Below, piece by piece: positions 1-5,632 of a stretch of 11,974 nucleotides of DNA; the first letter of the stretch is position 1; each line of letters starts with the position of its first letter. The stretch spans positions 1,352-13,325 of the forward strand of contig DMYK01000195.1 of assembly GCA_003483675.1 (NCBI GenBank). The letters are read 5' to 3'. The notes under the pieces were generated by a model. The model searched no databases and was not told the origin of the DNA. It saw only the letters and a list, made by a program, of their open reading frames with translations. Source of the stretch: Microcoleaceae cyanobacterium UBA11344 (GTDB taxonomy: Bacteria > Cyanobacteriota > Cyanobacteriia > Cyanobacteriales > Microcoleaceae). The position numbers were made by a program, and so were the translations under genes.

Positions 1-75
1 AAGTTGATGGAAGAATTGGCGGTGATTGGTAAAGTAATGGGTCGCTGGCCGCAACCGGTGCCTGTTTTGGCGTAG
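1..75 (+). CDS. 3' end of an unidentified gene (partial)
   Basis: The first frame is open from base 1 and ends at a TAG at 73-75, giving 24 C-terminal residues that include VIGKVMGRWPQP. Codon use looks ordinary, and an intrinsic terminator lies about 110 bases downstream on the same strand, as expected for the end of a transcription unit. The fragment is too short to assign to a family. It could also be a chance open frame, but frame, stop and terminator together favour a real gene end. Confidence 0.5.
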   Translation, partial: KLMEELAVIGKVMGRWPQPVPVLA

Positions 76-186
76 AAACAGGCGAAACGCCTCAAGTGAT
101 ATGGGTGAGTAACTTTTTACTAATCTCTACCCATATTTAGACTAAACAATGCTTTAGTTGGGATTGATAAAATATCCAGAAAGTTG

Positions 187-228
187 AGGACAAGCTAAGT
201 TAAAGTTAGCTTGTCTTTTACTTTTTTT
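187..228 (+). terminator. Rho-independent terminator
   Basis: A perfect 10-bp stem (GACAAGCTAA at 189-198, TTAGCTTGTC at 206-215) encloses a 7-base loop. It is followed by TTTTACTTTTTTT, a near-continuous T run, on the plus strand. It would end transcription coming from the gene that stops at base 75 and separate that gene from the wHTH/ATPase unit. Confidence 0.85.
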
Positions 229-234
229 AAAAGA

Positions 235-341
235 AGATTTGGGAGTTTTTAACCGCAGATAAATGCAGATTGACTAGGTGAGTGGAGATTTGGCAGTTCT
301 TAAATTAGTTTGAGATTTTAAACTGTAGATCAACGCTGATG
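235..341. repeat. Diverged direct repeats of the 'CGCAGAT' intergenic type
   Basis: Two diverged copies lie in tandem. AGATTTGGGAGTTTTTAA (235-252) recurs as AGATTTGGCAGTTCTTAA (286-303). The phrase AACCGCAGATAAATGCAGAT (251-270) is echoed by AACTGTAGATCAACGCTGAT (321-340). From memory, phrases of the form 'accgcagataaacgcagat' are common interspersed intergenic repeats in cyanobacteria. No coding function is apparent; this looks like decaying repeat sequence. Confidence 0.55.
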
Positions 342-565
342 TTATGCTGGAAGACTTTACTTGGGCAAGGGGTGTAGTAAATTGGCGATCGCTTCTGGTA
401 AAATCTAACTTTAGCTTACAGACTCAATATTTGCCGATTGTCCGCTCTCGCTTGTCAAGTCCCCAACCATTAAGTAATCAATATGACTGCTTTAGGAGTA
501 TGAGGCGTGGTATTCTCTAAAGTACCACCCACGTTCAGCCCAGTACCAATGGACAAGAGGAACTT
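342..565. other. Intergenic leader of the wHTH/ATPase unit
   Basis: There is no convincing gene here. A 58-codon open frame (344-520) has no ribosome binding site and no recognisable motif. The stretch holds one HIP1 octamer (385-392), the last before the HIP1-free block. TTGTCA near 453 could act as a -35, but no good -10 follows at the right distance, so the promoter is not resolved. A hairpin at 507-528 is listed separately. Confidence 0.4.
507..528. promoter_or_regulatory. Inverted repeat upstream of the wHTH gene, possible operator
   Basis: GTGGTA (507-512) and TACCAC (523-528) form a perfect 6-bp inverted repeat around a 10-base spacer, ending 37 bases before the ATG at 566. The next gene probably encodes a winged-helix protein, so an autoregulatory operator is conceivable. 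The short arms could equally be chance or an mRNA hairpin. Confidence 0.25.
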
Positions 566-1141
566 ATGATCGAGCTTTCTACCGAACAACTACTTTACTT
601 GCTGTACGCAGTAGCCTACTCTTTAGAGAGTAAGGTGACTAAAAGCGATGTGAAAAAGCATTTATCTAAAGGATACCAGAAGGATGCGAATGCTATCTGT
701 GATGCTTTGTGTCAGAAGCAATTGCTCGAATCTCCTAAAAAGGGTCAGCTTTTCGTGACAGAGCAAGGCAAGAAAGTTCTAGCTGTTAATCTGCAAACCA
801 GTAAATATGAGTTTGATTCAGCAAAAGGAGCTAAACTTATAAATACTCTTTGGCGCTACTGTCAAATCGGAGTTGTGGCTTCTCAGGCTTCCGATGGTGG
901 TAAAGAGATGGACTTTGAGACATTTGTAGAAAAGTTTAAGGCTCTTTATTTTGAAGAAAGAAAGCGTCAAGAGTTAAGGGGAGTAGTTGCTATTCGTAGC
1001 CGAGAAATTTGTCAGAAATTCTTGGAACAGAATGATATATCTCAATCAAATTTGAATAAAAACTTTGCTTTGCTTAAATCAAATGCTAAAGTTTTTGCAG
1101 TTATCGAAAAAGAAGATGAACTTATTCAGTGGGTAGAGTAA
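566..1141 (+). CDS. Small winged-helix-like protein, partner of the downstream ATPase
   Basis: This 191-residue soluble protein has no signal peptide or membrane segment. Residues 4-75 read as a winged helix: helices at 4-20 and 26-34, a recognition-like helix around 38-53, then a beta wing with KKGQLFVTEQGKKVL at 58-72. Residues 115-190 are mostly helical and may hold a second such fold (RSREICQKFLEQ, SNLNKNFALLK, then VFAVIE). The ATG is supported by AGAGGAA at 556-562. The stop is only 3 bases before the next start, so the two genes are almost certainly co-transcribed and translationally coupled. I infer a DNA-binding or adaptor subunit acting with the ATPase. I recognise no named family. 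There is no HIP1 octamer in the gene, unlike its surroundings. Confidence 0.75.
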   Translation: MIELSTEQLLYLLYAVAYSLESKVTKSDVKKHLSKGYQKDANAICDALCQKQLLESPKKGQLFVTEQGKKVLAVNLQTSKYEFDSAKGAKLINTLWRYCQIGVVASQASDGGKEMDFETFVEKFKALYFEERKRQELRGVVAIRSREICQKFLEQNDISQSNLNKNFALLKSNAKVFAVIEKEDELIQWVE

Positions 1142-1144
1142 GCC

Positions 1145-2866
1145 ATGCCAGAAGACGCAGGAAAAAAAAGGTACATAAGAGACTTCCTTCAGCAAGTGAA
1201 GTCAGGCACAGGATTTGTTGATGATATTAGAATAGAGCGCGTTGTTAGACTTCCAGGGTCAGAGGGTGAAGGATGTACAGCCAAAAGTTTGTCGGGGCAG
1301 CAAATATCTAACCTAACTCAGCTTATTGAGGACGATCTAAGTCATACATTTGATGATGGTTACTTTACATTTAGATTCGTTGCGGCCCTAGTTGGTAGTG
1401 GTAAAACTTCCCTATTAACTTACTTGCATGAATTAACTAAAACTAAACCAACGTATCAGAATCACTCTGTAGTCGTTGAGTTCCAACTTGCTGATTTACC
1501 TATGGAGAATGGTTTTAAGGAAAAATTGTATTCCCACATTTTAGCTCATACATTTTATGAATTGTTACACAATTCAAATCTCTTGTTGTCAGTTAAAAAT
1601 GTAGCTGAACAAGTTTTAAGGGATTATTTAGATGATGATCAAGTCAATGGACTCAATGGTGCAAAAAAAATAATACCATTTCGCAACAAATTTAAAACGT
1701 ATATTGCTAATAGAGTAGATAGTCTTGAAGAATTTTTCTTTTACATAGTATCTGAAGTATCAGCCGTCGATACTCAGTTTAGTTTTGTGTATCTCACAGA
1801 TGAGTTAGATGCTTTAGCACAATTTCCTAATCAAATTAAAGAAACCAGATTGCTTTTTAAGCAATTGATTAGAAGAGCATTAGACAAATTTGAATCAAAG
1901 ATTCGCATATTAATTTACTTAGTAGGTACATCAAATAACGTAGAAAGTTTTATTGCTGAAGATTCTGTCATGGAAAGTCTTTTAGGTGAATCAGTTATAA
2001 ATCTAAGTAAGGGTTATACCAATGAATTTGAACTGATTAGAAATAAAATAGATGAGCGTATTGAAGGGGCTTATAAGGGATATAAAAATTTTGCTCAAGC
2101 ATGGCAAGAAATCAAAGATATACCATTGAATCCTGTTAATACGTTGAGGGAGTTTTGTCAACACTATGCTGGGTCTGTCTTAGAAATACATCAAAAATAT
2201 TTTAAAGAAGCTCCAGAGCAGGTATTTGAAGGCAATTCACGCCAGTTAGTAGAATCTGAGTGTAGACAACACTGGGCAAGTTACCTCAAGCAGAAATCAT
2301 ACACTCTATCGGCAGTTTCAACTACAACAGTGATTGCACGTCATGCCTTCGACTCTTGTGTAGAATTACTGCACAACAGCCACTGCGTTGCTAAAGCCTT
2401 TGGGGAAGCTAAAAACTATGAACTGTTGAGCAGCCATTTAGAAACGTTTAATCAATGGTTAGAAGATGCCAGTTTCAAACCAGATGGGACACCGGGAGAT
2501 TTATCTTTTATGATTGCTCCTTCCTGTCCACCTCTCCTGCAAAGAAAGTTGGAACTTAAAAATATTCAATTTATCAAATCTGATAAGGTTATTAGCACAC
2601 CCACACCAACACCCACACCAATACCCACACCGATACCCACACCTACAACGCCATTACCTATTAATGTTAATAAAGCCGATAAATCCGAACTAACGAAGGC
2701 TTTCGAGAGAACCTATATCAAGCAGAAAACTATTGATAAATTGATCGACTATAGAAATACCAAAATCTATCATGACATAGAAGATATGGCGTTGCGTCTA
2801 AAGCTTACCACAGCAGTAAAGGAAAAACTTCAAGCAAAGTTTGATAAAGGTGAGATCTGCTTTTAA
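1145..2866 (+). CDS. P-loop ATPase with Thr-Pro linker and C-terminal ComEA-like helix-hairpin-helix
   Basis: This is a 573-residue soluble protein. Walker A is ALVGSGKT (81-88). A hydrophobic strand ending in acidic residues, FVYLTDELD (214-222), is the Walker B. LIYLVGTSNN (256-265) sits where AAA+ or STAND proteins carry a sensor strand. A long helical region of unknown role runs to about residue 480. A Thr-Pro linker (484-505) follows, then INVNKADKSEL and LIDYRN in residues 506-566, resembling the ComEA-type helix-hairpin-helix that binds DNA without sequence specificity. The layout suggests an ATP-driven machine on DNA, with the upstream winged-helix protein as partner. The general shape recalls ATPases of multi-gene phage-defence or DNA-processing systems, but I cannot place it in a named one, and no nuclease or methylase is adjacent. 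The start follows the previous stop by 3 bases. The gene is AT-rich and lacks HIP1 octamers, suggesting transfer. Confidence 0.8.
   Translation: MPEDAGKKRYIRDFLQQVKSGTGFVDDIRIERVVRLPGSEGEGCTAKSLSGQQISNLTQLIEDDLSHTFDDGYFTFRFVAALVGSGKTSLLTYLHELTKTKPTYQNHSVVVEFQLADLPMENGFKEKLYSHILAHTFYELLHNSNLLLSVKNVAEQVLRDYLDDDQVNGLNGAKKIIPFRNKFKTYIANRVDSLEEFFFYIVSEVSAVDTQFSFVYLTDELDALAQFPNQIKETRLLFKQLIRRALDKFESKIRILIYLVGTSNNVESFIAEDSVMESLLGESVINLSKGYTNEFELIRNKIDERIEGAYKGYKNFAQAWQEIKDIPLNPVNTLREFCQHYAGSVLEIHQKYFKEAPEQVFEGNSRQLVESECRQHWASYLKQKSYTLSAVSTTTVIARHAFDSCVELLHNSHCVAKAFGEAKNYELLSSHLETFNQWLEDASFKPDGTPGDLSFMIAPSCPPLLQRKLELKNIQFIKSDKVISTPTPTPTPIPTPIPTPTTPLPINVNKADKSELTKAFERTYIKQKTIDKLIDYRNTKIYHDIEDMALRLKLTTAVKEKLQAKFDKGEICF
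2597..2644 (+). repeat. Four 12-bp in-frame tandem repeats encoding the Thr-Pro linker
   Basis: Four consecutive 12-base units, ACACCCACACCA or variants with AT at the start and G or T at the end, occupy 2597-2644 inside the ATPase gene. They encode alternating Pro-Thr and Pro-Ile. Gain or loss of a unit keeps the reading frame and would only change the spacing between the ATPase body and the helix-hairpin-helix. Confidence 0.85.
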
Positions 2867-2890
2867 CAGAAAATGTAATAATTAGATCAT

Positions 2891-3658
2891 GTGGTAGTTG
2901 GTAGGCGATCGGCTTTGCAACTGAAAGATATCAACGACCGCAACGCTGAAATTGTTGCAGCGCGGGAGATGCTGTTTAAAGCTTTAGCAACATACAGAAA
3001 CCCGCATTTGTTAGCAGAAACTTGTGCGGCGGGACAGTTGCGGCGGTTAGAGTGCAGTTGGGCGATCGAGCAAAGTATTATCGGCACGTATCAGGTGCAG
3101 AATGAATTTGGTGCTGCGGGCGATCGCATTTCTCAACTTCAACAACAAATCCGTCAAGATGGCTTAACAGTAATTGCCGGCTGCGACTCTGAGGACGAAT
3201 TAGATTTTCTCTTCCCAGAAATCACGCGCATTCACAATCACGATTTAGCCGCATTAGACATTTGGCAAAATCAGATTGACTGGATGAATGCTTTGCCCCC
3301 AAGTGAGTTAAAACAGTTACAAAGTGCTGATTTTAGTAAATCCAACTTAGCTGTTATTGGGGATAAAAAATCAGCCGCAACAGCTTTAGCAATACCAGAC
3401 GAACAGTTATTTTATGAAAATTTGCGGCCCAAGTCTCATTTTTATGCGCTTCGCACTCAACTGGAATTAATGCTCGATCGGCAGCAGCGTGAAGATTACG
3501 AAAATTATATCATTGAGCAAGGGGAAATAGCGGGTCATAAAAGTTTAGTATCGTCGAATTTGGAAAAAGCTTCTGATTTGGCTGTTGCTAATCTTTTTTA
3601 CTATTTCAGAATCCGGGATGAATCGGAAGAGGAATTAGAATTAGCGAACACCCCATAA
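2891..3658 (+). CDS. Helical protein of unknown function, possibly 5'-truncated
   Basis: The frame encodes 255 residues from a GTG. An in-frame TAA at 2879-2881 closes it just upstream. There is no Shine-Dalgarno site before the GTG; a TTG at 2915 and an ATG at 2969 are alternatives with no better support. The protein looks soluble, mostly alpha-helical and partly coiled-coil, rich in Gln, Glu and Leu, with no signal peptide, membrane segment or catalytic motif I can name. It carries HIP1 or near-HIP1 sites (for example 3120-3127), so it looks native, unlike the block just upstream. The first residues already read like the middle of a helix, and the start lies 24 bases after the ATPase stop. 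I infer that the 5' end may have been lost when the upstream block arrived; it may alternatively be an intact gene with a weak start. Confidence 0.55.
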   Translation: MVVGRRSALQLKDINDRNAEIVAAREMLFKALATYRNPHLLAETCAAGQLRRLECSWAIEQSIIGTYQVQNEFGAAGDRISQLQQQIRQDGLTVIAGCDSEDELDFLFPEITRIHNHDLAALDIWQNQIDWMNALPPSELKQLQSADFSKSNLAVIGDKKSAATALAIPDEQLFYENLRPKSHFYALRTQLELMLDRQQREDYENYIIEQGEIAGHKSLVSSNLEKASDLAVANLFYYFRIRDESEEELELANTP

Positions 3659-3697
3659 AAGGGGTAAAATTCACCTGACGGCATCATTGTCACCCAT

Positions 3698-3758
3698 CCT
3701 GTAGGGGCGGGTTCACCAATAGCTTTAAAGCTAGCAGACAGGTTAAATAAACCCGCCC
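3698..3758. repeat. 61-bp interspersed palindromic repeat, copy A
   Basis: The unit begins CCTGTAGGGGCGGGTTC and ends ATAAACCCGCCC, its partly complementary other end. The middle (CCAATAGCTTTAAAGCTAGC and beyond) matches the reverse complement of the copy at 5522-5582 in most positions. A third, more diverged copy lies at 5437-5496. Conserved ends, fixed length and a variable middle mark a small non-autonomous repeat family. Confidence 0.8.
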
Positions 3759-3797
3759 CCACCCCGCGAGGTAGCCCTTTATTGCAACTGGTGCAAG

Positions 3798-3903
3798 ATA
3801 TAGCAATCCTTGCAGGAGTCGTAAAGTTTTTGACCCCACCCCAACCCTCCCCTTATTAAGGGGAGGGAGTAAGAAATTCACAAATGATTTAGGATTGCTA
3901 TAT
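3798..3903. mobile_element. MITE-like element with 13-bp terminal inverted repeats
   Basis: Perfect 13-bp terminal repeats, ATATAGCAATCCT (3798-3810) and AGGATTGCTATAT (3891-3903), enclose 80 bases. Inside is a near-ideal hairpin, CCCTCCCCTT and AAGGGGAGGG around an ATT loop (3845-3867), preceded by a CCCCACCCC tract. No open frame is credible. Size, ends and interior resemble non-autonomous elements common between cyanobacterial genes. It lies 29 bases before the sigma-like gene, so promoter or leader sequence of that operon may derive from it. Confidence 0.7.
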
Positions 3904-3932
3904 TAAGTCCTGCTTTTTTAGTTTCTGTATCT

Positions 3933-4628
3933 ATGGATGAACAACTGTACCGACTGATTTCACAGGTGTGCCAGCACCCTTTGAAAAGCCCGAAAAGGCG
4001 AAAAGCGATGAATCTGCTGCTCGTTGAAATTCAACAACTACCGGGATTAGGTAAATCCTCTCACCCAGACTATTTAGATGCTTTGAATCGTACCTTTGAA
4101 TGGATAAACCGACAACTATGTCAAGGCTTCGATCGCGATCGACCTTTGATTCAAAAGCGCTTGCTGCAATGGGTCAACAGTTACCTCTACTGGCGACTTA
4201 AAGATTTATACTCACAAGCAAAGGGCGATCGCAGTTTAGACGCACCTATTACAGACAGTCAAACCGAAACTTCCCTGCTAGAACTTCTACCGACAACAAA
4301 TTTTGAGATTCCCACGCGCAGCGGACTAGATGCTTATATTGAACAAATAGAACGAGAACAACAACAGCAGGTTGGTCTAAAATTGGAACAGTACGTGGAG
4401 GAAGATCCTGATGAAAAACTGCGGAATTGCCATCCTCAAACCTATCCAAATTGTAACTGTCAGTTACTCAGTTTCAGAGTGCTGCTAAAAAACCCACCAG
4501 ATAAATTTAGCGCGATCGCCAGAGAACATAATATCAACTATCAAACTCTAAAATCTCATTGGGAAAGGCACTGTCGCCCTTTACTCCAGGCGATCGCTCT
4601 AGAGCTAGGATACCAAAGAGAGGTTTGA
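3933..4628 (+). CDS. Sigma-70-like transcription regulator of the DUF1822/CHAT cluster
   Basis: This 231-residue protein resembles a divergent sigma factor. Residues 50-95 (ALNRTFEWINRQL to YWRLKDLY) look like a remnant of sigma region 2. SLDAPITD followed by SLLELLP (101-120) is the phrase that follows region 2/3 in many sigma-70 proteins. Residues 189-222 (FSAIAREHNINYQTLKSHW) form an HTH like region 4. Between them, C166, H167, C174 and C176 could bind a metal. The weak region 2 raises doubt about true promoter melting; it may act as an HTH regulator instead. The ATG at 3933 has no clear Shine-Dalgarno site. Its stop is 3 bases before the DUF1822 start, so the two are one operon. I recall such sigma-like genes beside DUF1822 and CHAT genes in other cyanobacteria, which supports but does not prove a shared job. 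Confidence 0.75.
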   Translation: MDEQLYRLISQVCQHPLKSPKRRKAMNLLLVEIQQLPGLGKSSHPDYLDALNRTFEWINRQLCQGFDRDRPLIQKRLLQWVNSYLYWRLKDLYSQAKGDRSLDAPITDSQTETSLLELLPTTNFEIPTRSGLDAYIEQIEREQQQQVGLKLEQYVEEDPDEKLRNCHPQTYPNCNCQLLSFRVLLKNPPDKFSAIAREHNINYQTLKSHWERHCRPLLQAIALELGYQREV

Positions 4629-4631
4629 ACA

Positions 4632-5408
4632 ATGAACAGCACAGAAGCCCCCCGATTGACAGTTCCCCTCGGTACCGAAGCTCACCGTCTGGCGAAGCAA
4701 TTAGCAACAGAAACCCTGCAACTCGCTCCCGCATCAATTAAGCGAGAAGTGGCTAAGCGAGTTTACCTCAATACATTAGCTGTTTATGCCGTTTACAGTT
4801 ACTTGAAGTGGCAAGCCTACGAGCCCCAGCTAGAGCAAGGGGATAGCTGGCAGCCTATAATTTGTGCTCGATGGGATGTCGCCGATTTGGTACTCCCAGG
4901 AATCGGTAAATTGGAGTGCCGTCCTCTGTGGTTCGGGGAAAGTGCGATCGCCATTCCCCTAGAAGCAACAGAAGATCGCATTGGCTATGTAGCAGTTCAG
5001 TTTGAGGAACAATTAAACTCAGCCAAACTGTTAGGATTTGTACCATCAGTAGAGGCTTTAGAAATACAAATTGCTAATCTTCAAACCCTCGATGATTTCG
5101 TAGATTATTTAGAGCGACTGGAGTTAGCTAATAGTTTTTTGCTCGGTGACGATCCAGTAGCAGTGCAAGTGAGAGATGTACTCAACACTCGACCAATAGC
5201 CGAGATTATTGCCCAACTGGAACAGATTTATTGCAACGAACCGGAAGATGAAAGAGCCTATGCTGTTAAAGATGTTTTTACTGGTGAGGGAATTTATGCA
5301 GGGAGCGATCGGGAATTGGGAGAAGATGTTGATGAGGGCGATCGGGAAATTGAATTACTGGAATTGGCTGAAGAATTGCTGGAAAAATTAAGAGAGATTT
5401 GGAGCTAA
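4632..5408 (+). CDS. DUF1822 family protein
   Basis: This 258-residue protein of unknown biochemical role matches what I know of the cyanobacterial DUF1822 family: VPLGTEAHRLAKQLA near the start, the conserved NTLAVYAVYSYLKW (47-60), then DSWQP, KLECRPLW (93-100) and a GYVAVQF strand (118-124). A C-terminal extension (about 150-258) is helical and becomes strongly acidic after residue 222, ending in a Leu/Glu-rich helix. No signal peptide or membrane segment is seen. AGAGAGG lies about 9 bases before the ATG, and the sigma-like gene ends 3 bases upstream, implying coupled translation. The CHAT gene follows after 224 bases of repeats. I infer an accessory or adaptor protein in the same pathway; no enzyme motif is visible. 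Confidence 0.85.
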   Translation: MNSTEAPRLTVPLGTEAHRLAKQLATETLQLAPASIKREVAKRVYLNTLAVYAVYSYLKWQAYEPQLEQGDSWQPIICARWDVADLVLPGIGKLECRPLWFGESAIAIPLEATEDRIGYVAVQFEEQLNSAKLLGFVPSVEALEIQIANLQTLDDFVDYLERLELANSFLLGDDPVAVQVRDVLNTRPIAEIIAQLEQIYCNEPEDERAYAVKDVFTGEGIYAGSDRELGEDVDEGDREIELLELAEELLEKLREIWS

Positions 5409-5436
5409 TATCATGTCACGTTAAATAGATATAATT

Positions 5437-5582
5437 CCTGTAGGGGCGGGTTCGCTTTAGTCTCAAATACAAATAATAAATCTCATAAACCCGCCCCGAT
5501 CGAGATATTACAAGTGGGGGAGGGCGGGTTTATTTAACTTATCTGCAAGCTTTGAGATGGTTGGCGAACCCGCCCCTACAGG
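5437..5582. repeat. Inverted pair of 61-bp palindromic repeats (copies C and B)
   Basis: The outer arms CCTGTAGGGGCGGGTTCGC (5437-5455) and GCGAACCCGCCCCTACAGG (5564-5582) are a perfect 19-bp inverted repeat. Inner arms ATAAACCCGCCC (5485-5496) and GGGCGGGTTTAT (5522-5533) are a perfect 12-bp one. Each half is a unit of the same family as 3698-3758, set head to head with 25 bases between. It fills most of the gap between DUF1822 and CHAT. In RNA it would fold into a long stable stem, but no T run follows, so it is not an obvious terminator. Confidence 0.85.
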
Positions 5583-5632
5583 TTAATTGAGAATACTAGA
5601 AAGCAGGCAATTTGAAATAGAGGCGATCGGCG

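Noticed and set aside
344..520. 58-codon plus-strand open frame beginning ATG CTG GAA
   Set aside because: It has no ribosome binding site and no recognisable motif, and it runs through a HIP1 site and ends in the hairpin at 507-528. It is most likely a chance frame or unrecognisable remnant.
566..2866. Assigning the wHTH/ATPase pair to BREX or another named defence system
   Set aside because: No methylase, phosphatase, nuclease or helicase partner is present, and I cannot match the ATPase to a specific family from sequence alone.
3650..3665. Hairpin ACCCC-ATAAAA-GGGGT over the stop codon at 3656-3658 as a terminator
   Set aside because: The stem is only 5 bp and is followed by TAAAATTC rather than a T run.
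3690..3881. 63-codon minus-strand open frame
   Set aside because: It lies wholly within the 61-bp repeat and the MITE-like element; its sequence is that of repeats read backwards.
3698..5582. Repeated GTAGGGGCGGGTT units as a possible CRISPR remnant
   Set aside because: Copies are far apart or inverted, the units are 61 bp with variable centres and paired ends, and there are no regular spacers or cas genes.
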